Origin: Pseudomonas sp. 5P_3.1_Bac2
GTDB lineage: Bacteria; Pseudomonadota; Gammaproteobacteria; Pseudomonadales; Pseudomonadaceae
Assembly (NCBI RefSeq): GCF_025465995.1
Contig: NZ_JANLNY010000004.1
Span: forward strand, 372,001 to 436,000
Direction of reading: 5' to 3'
DNA: 64,000 nucleotides
Shown in pieces: positions 1-11,404 of the stretch. Made by a program: the position numbers and the translations under genes. The notes beneath the pieces are model-generated. The model was given only the letters and a program-made list of their open reading frames with translations, did not search any database and was not told where the DNA came from. How positions within the stretch are numbered: position 1 is the stretch's first letter; each line of letters begins with the position of its first letter.

Positions 1-882
1 ATGCTCGATACGGAAGCCCACCGAGAAGGGCTTGGCCTCCATAAATACTGCGCGCTCATGGAGCATGCGGAAGGTGTCACGGCTGCTGTGGCCCAGGGCC
101 AGAATCACGTGGCGGCTGCGGATGTGCTCGCCGCCGGCCAGAACTACACCGTGCAGTTGGCCGTCTTCGATCAGCAGGTCACTGACCCGTTGTTCAAAGC
201 GCACTTCACCGCCCAATGCGATGATTTCCTCACGCATGGTCGCCACCACCCCAGTGAGGCGGAAGGTGCCGATATGGGGCTTGCTGACGTAGAGGATTTC
301 CTCTGGCGCACCGGCTTTCACAAACTCGTGCAGCACCTTGCGGCCAATGTGCTTGGGATCTTTGATCTGGCTGTACAGCTTACCGTCGGAGAAGGTCCCG
401 GCACCGCCCTCGCCAAATTGCACGTTGGACTCGGGGTTAAGCTCATTTTTACGCCACAGGCCCCAGGTGTCTTTGGTGCGCTGGCGGACTTCCTTGCCGC
501 GCTCCAACACAATCGGTTTAAGCCCAGCCTGGGCCAGAATCAGCGCGGCAAAAATCCCACAGGGGCCAAAGCCGACCACCAGTGGGCGCTCGCTAAAGCC
601 TTCGGGAGCGTGGCCAACTGGCTGGTAGGTGGTGTCGGGGGCGACGCTGATATGGCGGTCGTTGCTCAGTTTGCTGAGTACGGTGGCTTCATCGCGCAGG
701 TTGCAGTCGATGGTGTAGATAAACTGCAGTTCGCTGGATTTCTTACGCGCATCGTAGCTGCGCTTAAACAGGGTGAAATCCAACAGCTCGCTGTCGGCGA
801 TGCCTAGGCGTTGGACGATGGCCGGGCGCAGGGCTTCTTCGGGGTGATCGAGGGCGAGCTTAAGTTCGGTAATGCGCAGCAT
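1..882 (-). CDS. FAD-dependent oxidoreductase (COG2509-like), C-terminus beyond window
   Basis: The minus strand is open from an ATG at 882 to the window edge, giving the first 294 residues of a longer protein. A short N-terminal region (MLRITELKLALDHPEE...) precedes a Rossmann dinucleotide motif GFGPCG at about residues 104-109. A second FAD-family stretch with VQFGEGGAGTFSDGKL follows. This arrangement fits the large uncharacterised NAD(P)/FAD-dependent dehydrogenases of the COG2509 type, thought to be soluble; their substrate is unknown. The plus strand of the same stretch is also open but reads as a low-complexity shadow. The family call is firm, the function is not known. Confidence 0.85.
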   Translation of the reverse strand, partial: MLRITELKLALDHPEEALRPAIVQRLGIADSELLDFTLFKRSYDARKKSSELQFIYTIDCNLRDEATVLSKLSNDRHISVAPDTTYQPVGHAPEGFSERPLVVGFGPCGIFAALILAQAGLKPIVLERGKEVRQRTKDTWGLWRKNELNPESNVQFGEGGAGTFSDGKLYSQIKDPKHIGRKVLHEFVKAGAPEEILYVSKPHIGTFRLTGVVATMREEIIALGGEVRFEQRVSDLLIEDGQLHGVVLAGGEHIRSRHVILALGHSSRDTFRMLHERAVFMEAKPFSVGFRIEH

Positions 883-999
883 GGACGGTGCACTCTTAGG
901 GCCGGAGGCAACCCGGCAGCGGTAAACCGGCAATTATACGCAGGATGGGGCGCTTGTAACGGCCAGCAATCGCTCGGCTGGCCGTACAGGTCTTAGCCC

Positions 1000-1686
1000 T
1001 TAGTTGTCGCGGCCGCCACCCTGATAAGCACAGCCGCGCATGACCTTGCCGTCCAGGCGCAGCTCCGCGCTCATGTTCTGCACCGTGCCGCTCATGCTAT
1101 CGACGCAGCGCTGCTTGGCTACCCACAGCTCAAAGCGCTGGCCGTTGGCCTCGCTGCTGAGGTTAAAACGGCCTTCAGGCAGTTGTTCTTCGACGTAGGG
1201 CAGGGCCAGGTCTTCTTGGCCAGGCCGGGACAGAATCAAGCCTTGGCTGCTGACCGCCACATGCCAGTTCGGCTCATTGCCGTGGGCGCTGAGCAGGGTG
1301 CGTTTAAAGTTGATGTCGTTGCAGCCCGGACCTTCGCCCTGCACGCGGTAGACCTGAGTAGGCAGCAGTTCGCCGTCATGGCCTTTGCTTGCGCTGGCTT
1401 TTAGCTGGCCGCGCAGATCCACGAAGAGTTTGCTGCGGCCATCGGCAAACAGGGTTTGCGCGTCGCTGCTCAGGCTGTCTTGGTTGGGGTCAGTGGCGGC
1501 GCTGTCGTTGATCACAAACTGGCGCTGCTCCTGGCACGGACGAAAAATTAAGTCGCTGGCGGACTGGCTCAGTTCGCCTTGCAGGCGGGTGGATTTCAGC
1601 GTGGCATCTGGGGTTTGGTTGCCGGTCGATTGGCAGCCTGCGAGCAGGGCGAGGAGGGTCAGGCAGAGGGGACGATGTAGGCGCAT
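1000..1686 (-). CDS. Lipoprotein, COG3650-like
   Basis: A 228-residue protein with a lipoprotein signal: short basic N-terminus, hydrophobic run and lipobox LLAGC with the lipidated Cys at residue 18. The C-terminal part (HGNEPNWHVAVSSQGLILS, then RCVDSMSGTVQNMSAELRLDGK, closing with a second Cys) matches the pattern of COG3650 putative envelope lipoproteins. Several cysteines in the mature part (FRPCQ, GPGCND, QRCVDS, RGCAY) could form disulfides in the periplasm. It stands alone between the oxidoreductase and the yegP-like gene. No enzymatic role is known for this family. Confidence 0.75.
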   Translation of the reverse strand: MRLHRPLCLTLLALLAGCQSTGNQTPDATLKSTRLQGELSQSASDLIFRPCQEQRQFVINDSAATDPNQDSLSSDAQTLFADGRSKLFVDLRGQLKASASKGHDGELLPTQVYRVQGEGPGCNDINFKRTLLSAHGNEPNWHVAVSSQGLILSRPGQEDLALPYVEEQLPEGRFNLSSEANGQRFELWVAKQRCVDSMSGTVQNMSAELRLDGKVMRGCAYQGGGRDN

Positions 1687-1763
1687 GGGGGCACTCCGGA
1701 AAACGTGCGCTCACGTTACCTAGGCGCTGCCCTGATCACAAGGTCAGGGCAGCGCCTTACGGT

Positions 1764-2093
1764 TTACTCGGTTTTCACCGTAGTGGTGGCACCGTTGTTC
1801 TTCACCGAGGTGATGCCATCGTCACGTCCAGTAGCGCTTTTGTACAGCTGGCTGGTGCCGATGACCTGGTGATTGGCGGCTTTGAGGTTGAAGTAAAAAC
1901 GTCCATCGCTGGCGTCTTTACGCTCGTAGCGCGCCTCATCAGCGGCGTTTTTTTGCACCGAGGCGATACCGCCTTCGGCGGCACTGCGGCTTTCATACTG
2001 TTCGCTGCGCAGGATCACTTCGCCATTACCGGCTTTTAGCACGAAGGAATACTGGCCCTTTTCGTTCTTTTTCAGCACATAGCATGCGGCCAT
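1764..2093 (-). CDS. YegP-family protein (two DUF1508 repeats)
   Basis: A 109-residue protein made of two tandem repeats: GQYSFVLKAGNGEVILRSE followed by GIASVQKNA, then GRFYFNLKAANHQVIGTSQ followed by GITSVKNNG. This is the duplicated DUF1508 fold of E. coli YegP, a small soluble protein of unknown function. The open frame extends upstream to 2126, but ATG 2093 is preceded by GGAG with a 6-nt spacer and gives the usual family length, so I start there. It stands alone downstream of the foldase gene. Confidence 0.85.
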   Translation of the reverse strand: MAACYVLKKNEKGQYSFVLKAGNGEVILRSEQYESRSAAEGGIASVQKNAADEARYERKDASDGRFYFNLKAANHQVIGTSQLYKSATGRDDGITSVKNNGATTTVKTE

Positions 2094-2213
2094 GATGGTC
2101 TCCATTGAGGTCAGGAAGGTACACACTTACTACCGATGACGGCGCTCTATCATCCGGCAATATTTTGTCGGCTGATAGAGCACCGCTTAGTTTTTGCTAA
2201 AGCGTCTGCACCT

Positions 2214-3245
2214 TTAAGGTTTAGCGGCTTGCTGCGACTCATACAGCTGCAACGCAGCGTCCACACGTAAGCGTTCGGTTTCGTTGAAGTTTTCTTCCAG
2301 CAAGCGGGCCGTGGCTTGGTCTTTGTCAGCTTGGCTTAAGCCTTCGTTAGCGGTGATTTTTTGCCGCTGCTCCTGGAAGCTGGTCAGGCGTTGTTGCCAC
2401 TGCGAGCGTTTGCCGTCGAGTTGTTCCAGGCGTTCGGTGGCTTCCACCCCCACGGTTTGCTGGCGCAGGCGGCGAATATCCTCTGCGCTGCCGCCGTTGG
2501 CTTGCAGGGCCTGGGTTTGCTGGCGCAGTTCCACTTGCAGGCGGGTCAGGGCTTGCTCTTGCAGCTCTTCAGGCAACGCGTCGCGCAGTTGCTGGACGCG
2601 GGCGGTTTTCTCATCATCGCTGAGGCTCTGGTCATGCAGGATGGCCAAGCGCTGCAAGGTGAACTCGTTGTAGCGCTGCTCGGTGCCGAAGAACGCCTCC
2701 ACCGCTTCAGCGCTAAAGATCCGTTCACGCAGGGCTTTGACCGCCGCCTCGCGTTGAGTCAGGCCGCTGAGGTCAGTACTTTGCGGCAGATCAATCTCCA
2801 GCGCGATCAGCTCTTGTTTGTATTGCAGGTATTGATTGAACAGGGTGTGTGCCTGGCTGCGGGCGGGCTCTTGCAGTTGTGCGTCGATATAGCCGCGCAG
2901 GCGCGCAATGCTTTGTTCCAGCGGCTCTTCACCGATAGTGCTGAGGAAGTAGTCGAAAATACGCCGAATATCCGGGGTGATCAGCAGATTGCCGGCTTCA
3001 TCCACATAAAAAACCCCATCGACCTCGGTCCCCCGCAGCGAGGTAGTCATCTGCGGGGCAGGCGGTTTATCACTGGCTTTTAGGTTCTGCACAGTGACTA
3101 CGGGGGCCTCTAGCGTGGTGCTTTGTGGCGCAGTATTGGCACTGCTGGGGGCGCTGCTGGTTTGCTCAGGTTGGCCATCCAAAAACAGGATCACAGCCAG
3201 GCAGGCGATAAACACTACGGGGATCAGTAACAGCAGTTTTTTCAC
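2214..3245 (-). CDS. lif: Lipase-specific foldase (lipase chaperone)
   Basis: A 343-residue membrane-anchored periplasmic steric chaperone that folds secreted family I.1/I.2 lipases before type II secretion. A single N-terminal transmembrane helix (about residues 5-22) is followed by a Pro/Ala/Ser-rich linker (25-65). The foldase signature RxxFDY(F/C)L(S/T) lies at R94-S102, and the long C-terminal part is Gln/Glu/Arg-rich and helical, as in the known extended-helix foldase. Start is GTG. It lies 55 nt downstream of the last of four lipase genes and is the only foldase in the window, so it probably serves all four. In P. aeruginosa the pair is lipA-lipH(lif). Length matches the family. Confidence 0.95.
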   Translation of the reverse strand: MKKLLLLIPVVFIACLAVILFLDGQPEQTSSAPSSANTAPQSTTLEAPVVTVQNLKASDKPPAPQMTTSLRGTEVDGVFYVDEAGNLLITPDIRRIFDYFLSTIGEEPLEQSIARLRGYIDAQLQEPARSQAHTLFNQYLQYKQELIALEIDLPQSTDLSGLTQREAAVKALRERIFSAEAVEAFFGTEQRYNEFTLQRLAILHDQSLSDDEKTARVQQLRDALPEELQEQALTRLQVELRQQTQALQANGGSAEDIRRLRQQTVGVEATERLEQLDGKRSQWQQRLTSFQEQRQKITANEGLSQADKDQATARLLEENFNETERLRVDAALQLYESQQAAKP

Positions 3246-3300
3246 GTGAGTACCTGATTGACGTCTTCAAGGAGAGGGTTTCTTAAGAAGCCCGAACGAA

Positions 3301-4281
<981 letters not shown>

Positions 4282-4300
4282 TTAAGTTTTTAGTGCACAA

Positions 4301-4330
4301 AGCTCCACTCACGACTGGGTCTGTGGAGCT
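4301..4330. repeat. Hairpin between lipase copies
   Basis: AGCTCCAC (4301-4308) and GTGGAGCT (4323-4330) form a perfect 8-bp inverted repeat with a 14-nt loop, in the 142-nt gap between the third and fourth lipase genes. No T-run follows, so it is not a clear intrinsic terminator; it may stabilise or process a polycistronic mRNA. Confidence 0.5.
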
Positions 4331-4387
4331 GTTGCAAGGCTAGCTACAACGCACAGTTTGTTGGGCTATGTGTGGTCGCCATGGTTT

Positions 4388-5398
4388 TTAAAGGCCCTCG
4401 TTTTTGAGACGGTTAGCATGGGCGCGATACAGCGTGATTGGGCTGGTCTCAAACATATTGGTCGCACCCACAATCTGGTTCACCTCATCCAAGTGGTTCA
4501 TATGGTAGTTGTCGCGAATCACTTTGCCGAAGTGAGCACCGCAGACTGGCGCCATACCGTCGCTGTCGCCCTTACCCATTAGCTTGTTGACCACTGCACC
4601 AGAGATCATGCCGCTGTCGCTGGGGTCGCGTATCAACGCGGTGGCTGTAGCGTCGCCGGTCCACGAGTAAAAACGCATACCGTTGGCTTGGTAGACACCC
4701 TCACCGCAGGCGGTGGTAGGGATGCCAAGGGGGAAGCGTCGGTTAAAGTCCTCTGCGCCTTTGCTGGAGAGTGAACCTAATGCCGCCAAGCTTTGTTGCG
4801 GGCGATTCGCACTGTTGCCACCAATCAAGTTAATGATCCGCGCGAACACGTTGACCACTTCTGAAATGGCGGTCTGGATCAACGAGCCTTCCGGGATCAG
4901 GGTCAGGGCATCAGCCACCCCAGAACCTTTGTGCGAGGAGCCGATGGTGGTGACCGATGCGACTAAGTCCGGGCGTACTGCGGCCACATAGCGGATGGTG
5001 CCACCCCCTTGGCTGTGTCCAATGAGGTTGAATTTCTGCGCGCCGCTGCTGGCGGCCCAGTCATCCAACTGTTCAATCAGTTGCTCACCTAACACTTCGT
5101 TGCTGTTTGCTGCCGACGTAGAACCGATATACACCTGCGCACCGCTTTTACGCAGCTCATTGGGGATACCATGCCAATAGTCAATCCCTGCAATGTTGCT
5201 AAAACCAAACAGGCCGTGGGCTAAGACTATGGGGTAACGAGTTTGCGTGTAGTCGTCTTTTTTCGGCCTCAACCAGTCGAACAGCCCGGCATGAGCTTGG
5301 CTGCTTAGGGCCAGAACGGCGCCAAAGCAGATCCCTGCTAACGCTTTACGGGGGAATTTGCCATGGTTAAGTGCTGTTGATACGGGGGTAGTGGTCAT
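4388..5398 (-). CDS. Secreted family I lipase, divergent copy with GHSQGG elbow
   Basis: A 336-residue secreted lipase. The open frame begins at 5431, but ATG 5398 has AAGGAAGGA just upstream. It has a long N-region before the hydrophobic core, with cleavage near AHA|G (residue 37), and an insertion GLFDWLRPKKDDY before the conserved YTQTRYP. The triad is Ser129, Asp280, His302; Cys231-Cys286 is the predicted disulfide. It is the most divergent of the four: the nucleophile elbow is GHSQGG (as in Burkholderia-type I.2 lipases) rather than GHSHGG, STSAANSNEVLGEQ replaces the usual EVxxxNxxExRGEQ, and KGDSDGMAPVCGAHFG replaces xNDGLVGxCSSHLG. Catalytic residues are intact, so it is probably active, perhaps with different substrate preference. 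Confidence 0.92.
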   Translation of the reverse strand: MTTTPVSTALNHGKFPRKALAGICFGAVLALSSQAHAGLFDWLRPKKDDYTQTRYPIVLAHGLFGFSNIAGIDYWHGIPNELRKSGAQVYIGSTSAANSNEVLGEQLIEQLDDWAASSGAQKFNLIGHSQGGGTIRYVAAVRPDLVASVTTIGSSHKGSGVADALTLIPEGSLIQTAISEVVNVFARIINLIGGNSANRPQQSLAALGSLSSKGAEDFNRRFPLGIPTTACGEGVYQANGMRFYSWTGDATATALIRDPSDSGMISGAVVNKLMGKGDSDGMAPVCGAHFGKVIRDNYHMNHLDEVNQIVGATNMFETSPITLYRAHANRLKNEGL

Positions 5399-5495
5399 CA
5401 AGATTCCTTCCTTTTTATTAGTCTTAAGCACGCATCTGCTGCTGGGTTGAGGAGCCGCTAATGCTGGTATTGCGCCTCATCCGATGAGGGACCAA

Positions 5496-5552
5496 GGGCA
5501 CAACGGCAAGGCCACTGCTAGACCTGAATCAAATGGCTTTGCCGTTGCGTCC
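5496..5552. repeat. Long imperfect inverted repeat between lipase copies
   Basis: GGGCACAACGGCAAGGCCA (5496-5514) pairs with 5534-5552 at 16 of 19 positions, leaving a 19-nt loop. The arm begins with GGGCACAAC, the same 9-mer that starts the larger inverted repeat at 6692-6752 in the preceding intergenic gap, so the element seems to have been copied with the lipase gene. Role unknown: mRNA processing, stability or attenuation are possible. Confidence 0.6.
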
Positions 5553-5555
5553 GCG

Positions 5556-5583
5556 GGGCAGGGCTGCACTAACAGCCCTGCCC
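5556..5583 (-). terminator. Strong hairpin just after lipase stop
   Basis: GGGCAGGGCTG (5556-5566) and CAGCCCTGCCC (5573-5583) form a perfect 11-bp stem with a 6-nt loop, 5 nt after the stop codon of the second lipase gene. There is no following T-run, so it may protect the 3' end of a processed transcript or attenuate transcription rather than fully terminate it. Confidence 0.55.
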
Positions 5584-5588
5584 ATTCA

Positions 5589-6617
<1,029 letters not shown>

Positions 6618-6691
6618 CTAATACTCATCAGGACGATACGTGCGCTGATGATTGGGTTGCGCCTTCTCCATGCTTACTGCGCTGTGGTACT

Positions 6692-6752
6692 ACGGGCACA
6701 ACGTACAGCTACCTGATCCTGTGCTTTGAAGTAGCTGTGCTGTTGTGCCCGT
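6692..6752. repeat. Long near-perfect inverted repeat between lipase copies
   Basis: The arm at 6692-6712 (ACGGGCACAAC...CAGCTAC) pairs with 6731-6752 over about 20 bp, with an 18-nt loop and one internal bulge/mismatch region. It lies between the first and second lipase genes, just beyond a shorter hairpin at 6760-6779. The GGGCACAAC start recurs in the next gap (5496-5552). Confidence 0.65.
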
Positions 6753-6759
6753 CAATCAG

Positions 6760-6779
6760 GGCTCCCGCAGGAGCCCTGT
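6760..6779 (-). terminator. Hairpin after first lipase gene
   Basis: AGGGCTCC and GGAGCCCT form an 8-bp stem with a CGCA loop, 7 nt after the stop codon of the first lipase gene on the minus strand. No T-run follows. With the inverted repeat at 6692-6752 it makes a double hairpin that may cap the first cistron. Confidence 0.5.
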
Positions 6780-6785
6780 GCTTGC

Positions 6786-7754
<969 letters not shown>

Positions 7755-7808
7755 TTAACAACCCACCACGCAAGTTCCATCGCGCGGGAATACGGCTATT
7801 TGTTAAGG

Positions 7809-7823
7809 GCAGAAATCGTGCCA
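7809..7823 (-). promoter_or_regulatory. Sigma-54 (RpoN) promoter of the lipase array
   Basis: Read on the minus strand, TGGCAC-GATTT-CTGC has the invariant GG and GC exactly 10 nt apart, very near the TGGCAC-N5-TTGC consensus. The GC element is 82 nt before the lipA-like start codon. Known lipase promoters of P. aeruginosa and P. alcaligenes use sigma-54 with a CbrAB/LipQR-type activator, which fits. A weak dyad TACCA/TGGTA at 7902-7933 upstream could be part of an activator site, but this is speculative. Confidence 0.8.
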
Positions 7824-8080
7824 GAAGCGCAAATAAGCAGTACGGCCCGTGACTAGGCGCCTGCACCGATGTAGGACAATGACTGGAAGTGGGCTTGGCG
7901 TTACCAGTGGAAACATTTATGTGGCTATTGGTAGCGAAAAAGACATAACCACTAAAAGCGTACTGTTTTTAAGATTTTTCTGCCTGTTTGACCGGCGTTG
8001 CCGGATTATCATCGCCAGCAGTCCCAGTGACACCTGTAGTTGACCGTTGCGGTCGAAGGGGCAGGTTGCTTAGGGAGAAG
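7824..8080. other. Gene-free stretch upstream of lipase promoter
   Basis: About 260 bases without a believable gene. A 64-codon open frame on the plus strand (7849-8043) has no clear ribosome site or recognisable protein. Given the sigma-54 promoter next to it, the stretch probably carries enhancer-type activator sites. Confidence 0.4.
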
Positions 8081-8116
8081 CTAAACACGGCTGAGGCTCA
8101 GCTCAGCCGTGCTTAG
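8081..8116 (-). terminator. Terminator-like hairpin after aqpZ
   Basis: CTAAACACGGCTGAG (8081-8095) pairs with CTCAGCCGTGCTTAG (8102-8116) with one mismatch over 15 bp and a 6-nt loop, 31 nt past the aqpZ stop codon on the minus strand. A short T-rich tail (TTTAG) follows. Probably ends aqpZ transcription. Confidence 0.6.
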
Positions 8117-8147
8117 TCCGAACGCTTAGCCTGGGGCCATGGATGGC

Positions 8148-8837
8148 TTAGGCTTCGTCTTTGCTGATCAGGCGATAGAGCAGGGCGCCGATGATGCCGC
8201 CAGCGATCGGTGCGACCCAGAACAGCCACAGTTGCGCGGTGGCCCAGTCGCCGACAAACAGCGCTACGCCGGTGCTGCGCGCCGGGTTAACCGAGGTGTT
8301 GGTGACCGGGATGCTGATCAAGTGAATCAGGGTCAGCGCCAGGCCGATGGCGATCGGGGCAAAGCCTGCTGGGGCGCGTTTATCGGTGGCACCCAGGATG
8401 ATCAGGAGGAACATTGCGGTCATCACCACTTCGCTGACCAATGCCGCTTGCAGGGAGTAGCCGCCTGGCGAGTGGGCGCCGTAACCGTTGCTCGCGAAAC
8501 CGGCGGACAGATCGAAGCCAGTTTTACCGGTGGCGATTAGGTACAGCACGCCGCCAGCCGCAATTGCGCCCAGCACTTGAGCGATGATGTAAGGCAGCAG
8601 TTGGCTGGCCGGGAAGCGTCCGCCAGCCCAAAGGCCGATGGAAACTGCCGGGTTTAAATGGCAGCCGGAGATATGGCCGATGGCGAAGGCCATGGTCAGC
8701 ACGGTCAGGCCGAAGGCGAGGGCTACCCCCAGCAAGCCAATACCTAGTTCTGGAAAGGCCGCAGCCAATACCGCGCTGCCGCAGCCGCCGAGTACCAACC
8801 AAAAGGTGCCGATAAGTTCTGCTGCATATTTATTCAT
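8148..8837 (-). CDS. aqpZ: Aquaporin Z, water channel
   Basis: A 229-residue inner-membrane MIP channel with six transmembrane helices and two half-helices carrying the NPA boxes at N62-A64 (HLNPAVS) and N184-A186 (SVNPARS). The aromatic/arginine filter residues read as Phe42, His172, Thr181 and Arg187, the water-selective AqpZ set rather than the glycerol set. Length matches E. coli AqpZ (231). Monocistronic, with its own hairpin downstream; the gene before it on this strand is more than 400 nt away. Confidence 0.97.
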   Translation of the reverse strand: MNKYAAELIGTFWLVLGGCGSAVLAAAFPELGIGLLGVALAFGLTVLTMAFAIGHISGCHLNPAVSIGLWAGGRFPASQLLPYIIAQVLGAIAAGGVLYLIATGKTGFDLSAGFASNGYGAHSPGGYSLQAALVSEVVMTAMFLLIILGATDKRAPAGFAPIAIGLALTLIHLISIPVTNTSVNPARSTGVALFVGDWATAQLWLFWVAPIAGGIIGALLYRLISKDEA

Positions 8838-9242
8838 GTTTAATCCTTTAATGACGTTGGCGTTCCTGCCGAGATGTGGGTCGTAGTCAGCGAACCCAAC
8901 ATTGGTGCCCGGCTATTGCCTATGTATAGACGAGATCGGGCAAATCAATGTGATGAAATACACGTCTCTAGCCATGCAGTTTGCCCGCCTAGGCTTTAAT
9001 ACTTAGTTTTTTAAACCAAAGTATTAAAGGTCAAGCGGGTTACCTAACATTCGAGTCGTCAGGTCGCGCTTTTGAGAGGGGATGGCGGGCAAAGTTCCTT
9101 GCTTAGCGTAGTTAGCTAAACATTGACGCAAAGCCCCTAGGCCGGTGGGTGCAGCCTGTTGTTTATGCGCTGCAGGCGCGAGTGCAGTGTCCGCGTTTAT
9201 TTGCGCCTATCAGCCGTATTGGGTTTTTCGCGAAGCGCTCAA
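8838..9242. other. Gene-free stretch with an AT-rich inverted repeat
   Basis: About 400 bases with no credible gene. The one notable element is a perfect 11-bp inverted repeat, CTTTAATACTT (8994-9004) and AAGTATTAAAG (9019-9029), with a 14-nt loop. It could be an operator or a hairpin upstream of aqpZ; nothing else was seen. Confidence 0.4.
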
Positions 9243-9269
9243 AACGCGCTGCGTTTAACGCAGCGCGTT
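9243..9269 (-). terminator. Terminator hairpin of the hydratase operon
   Basis: AACGCGCTGCG and CGCAGCGCGTT form an 11-bp perfect stem around TTTAA, 14 nt past the stop codon of the hydratase gene. On the minus strand the stem ends in GTTTTG, a short U-run. Confidence 0.65.
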
Positions 9270-9283
9270 GCCACGACAGCGGC

Positions 9284-10048
9284 TTAATCCAGATGCAACG
9301 ACAGCGCAGGTAAACCCTCGATTTGCCCGCGCAACTCTCCCGCCTGATTGGCGAAATACATGCCGGTGTAGGAGCCTGTGGTGATCACCAGGCCGGCCGC
9401 TAAGCTGTGCCCTTGTTGCGTGTGATGATTAACCAGCCAGCTCAGCAGGCGCCGTGGATCACCCGCCGGATTCGCCGCGACGGCTGGGGTAATGTTGCGC
9501 CCGGCGAAGCTTAAGTTGAGGCTTGGCTGCAGGAAATTAAAGTTCTTGTCGTAGGGCACAAACTCGCCCACCACCAGCGCGCCATGGTTAAGCAGGTCAG
9601 CCAATTGCAGCAAGGGCGCATCATGGGGTAACTCGGCAAAACGGCTGCTGACCACTTCCATGGTGGCGGTCATACCATCCACTGCGGCGAGCACTTCGGC
9701 TTCGCTATAGGGCTGTTCGCGGGGCTTGAATTCTCGTCCCAAACGAAACGCGATTTCTAACTCAAGACCTGCTGGCGCATAGCGTTTGGGGGCAAAGTGT
9801 TGGCCGCTGGCAAACAGGCAGTTAGCCGGCAGCGGTGAACCTTGGGCCTGCCCGGTGGCGTCTTTCGCGCCGACTTTCCAGCCGCCAACGGTGGCGCCAC
9901 GCAACTGCAAAATATGCTCTTGGGTGGCGTAGGCCTCAGCGCGATCCTTAGGCCATAGGGCTGATTCCAGATGCTCTACGGGTTGCTGTTGTTGCTGGGC
10001 ATTGACCAGCAATTGCGCCAGTTGCAAAGCGTTTGAAGATTGATTCAC
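9284..10048 (-). CDS. 2-keto-4-pentenoate hydratase family (FAH superfamily)
   Basis: A 254-residue cytosolic hydratase/decarboxylase-type enzyme. Family hallmarks are GGWKVGAKD (about 56-63), the metal-binding GLELEIAFRLG with Glu96 and Glu98, Glu131 in TATMEVVSSRF, and LLSWLVNHHTQQGHSLAAGLVITTGS near the C-terminus. Relatives (MhpD, XylJ, HpaH) add water to 2-oxopent-4-enoate-type intermediates of aromatic meta-cleavage. Here there are no ring-cleavage enzymes; the gene ends an operon with an MFS carrier 12 nt upstream and a class V aminotransferase, so the substrate may be a different 2-oxo acid. Confidence 0.85.
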   Translation of the reverse strand: MNQSSNALQLAQLLVNAQQQQQPVEHLESALWPKDRAEAYATQEHILQLRGATVGGWKVGAKDATGQAQGSPLPANCLFASGQHFAPKRYAPAGLELEIAFRLGREFKPREQPYSEAEVLAAVDGMTATMEVVSSRFAELPHDAPLLQLADLLNHGALVVGEFVPYDKNFNFLQPSLNLSFAGRNITPAVAANPAGDPRRLLSWLVNHHTQQGHSLAAGLVITTGSYTGMYFANQAGELRGQIEGLPALSLHLD

Positions 10049-10060
10049 GGTATGACTCCT

Positions 10061-11347
10061 TTAGGGATGGTTGGCGGTTGCCGAGGGCATAGCCAAGGCT
10101 GGGCTGACGCAATGGAATTTGTCTTGCGGGCGCATGCGCAGGGCTAGCAATGCGCCGCTGGCGAGCAGGCCGATGCTGACCACGAAGGGCAGGTCCCAAC
10201 TGCCGAAGTGGTCGATGAGGAAACCGGAAACTACTGGCGAAACAATTGCCGCCGCGGCCGAACCGGTACTCATGATGCCGCAGGCGGTGCCGCTGAATTC
10301 CGGGGCGATATCCATGGGGATGGCCCACATCGGGCCAATCACCATCTCGGCGAAAAAGAAGCCGCCAGCCAGGCTGGCTAGGCTGAGATAGAGGTTGTGG
10401 CTGAACAGTACCGGCAGCAGGCAGAGCAGGCTCAACAGCATGCACGCGGCGACTAGCATGCTGCGCGCACGGGGCAACGACTGACCGCGCTCCAGCAGCC
10501 AGTCGGTGAGCAAACCACCGGCGTTGTCGCCCAGGAAACCCGCGAAAAACACCAGCGAGGCCAGCAGTGCTGAGTGCTGCATATCCAGAGCAAAGCTGCG
10601 CATGAAGTACTGCGGCATCCAGGACAAAAACAGCCATAGGGTCCAGGCGTAGCAGAAGTACACCAAGGTCACTGGCGCCATGCGCTTGAGCAGCGCCCGC
10701 CACGGCACGGCGGGGGCAGGACCCTTGGCGGCTGGCAGGGCCGCCAGTTCCGCTTCGCTAATGCGTGGGTGGTCGTGCGGATGCTCGGTAAAGACCCAAG
10801 CCCACAGCGCCACCCAGATCAAGCTGATGGCGCCACAGACGAAAAATGCCGCGCGCCAATCGGCCACGGCCATGATCGCCACTACTAAGGCTGGTGCCAC
10901 GGCGTTGCCGATACGCGCGGCGGAGTGAGTTAAGCCCTGGGCGAAACCGCGTTTGTGCTTGGGCACCCAGCGCGCGATGGCGGTGGTGGCGGCCGGGAAG
11001 GTGGCTCCCTCACCAAAACCCAATAACAGTCGCGCGGCTAACAGCGAGATCAGCCCGGTGGCGAAACCGGTGAGCAAGGTGGCGGCGGCCCAGAGTAGGC
11101 CACAGACGATCAGGGTGCGGCGTGCGCCGTACTTATCGCTGATCCAGCCGCCAATGATTTGGAAGACTAAGTAGGGGTAGGCGAAGGCGGAAAATATCAA
11201 ACCAACTTCAGTGTTGTTGAGGTGGAACTCAGCAGCGAAGCCAGGGGCGGCGGTACTGACATTGACCCGGTCCAGGTAGGTAATGAAATACATCGCACAC
11301 AGCATGACCAGCACGCTGGTGGTGGGAAGCAAACGCAGGCGGGGCAT
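10061..11347 (-). CDS. MFS transporter, anion:cation symporter type
   Basis: A 428-residue inner-membrane carrier with about 12 predicted helices. The N-terminus FITYLDRVNVSTAAPGFAAEF and the motif GGWISDKYGARRTL are typical of the ACS family of MFS (hexuronate, glucarate, phthalate and related organic acid uptake). RBS GGAG lies 7 nt before the ATG. It sits between the aminotransferase and the hydratase, so it probably imports the organic acid or amino acid that these enzymes process; the substrate cannot be read from sequence. Confidence 0.85.
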   Translation of the reverse strand: MPRLRLLPTTSVLVMLCAMYFITYLDRVNVSTAAPGFAAEFHLNNTEVGLIFSAFAYPYLVFQIIGGWISDKYGARRTLIVCGLLWAAATLLTGFATGLISLLAARLLLGFGEGATFPAATTAIARWVPKHKRGFAQGLTHSAARIGNAVAPALVVAIMAVADWRAAFFVCGAISLIWVALWAWVFTEHPHDHPRISEAELAALPAAKGPAPAVPWRALLKRMAPVTLVYFCYAWTLWLFLSWMPQYFMRSFALDMQHSALLASLVFFAGFLGDNAGGLLTDWLLERGQSLPRARSMLVAACMLLSLLCLLPVLFSHNLYLSLASLAGGFFFAEMVIGPMWAIPMDIAPEFSGTACGIMSTGSAAAAIVSPVVSGFLIDHFGSWDLPFVVSIGLLASGALLALRMRPQDKFHCVSPALAMPSATANHP

Positions 11348-11404
11348 GGGCTATCTCCAGCAAATGAGGAGGGCAAGCAAGGGATTAAGCGGGCACTGCA
11401 TAGG

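Noticed and set aside
1..807. Plus-strand open frame of 268 codons
   Set aside because: It is the antisense shadow of the FAD-dependent oxidoreductase, whose Rossmann motif is read on the minus strand.
9948..10703. Minus-strand frame of 251 codons overlapping MFS and hydratase genes
   Set aside because: Out-of-frame reading across two well-supported genes.
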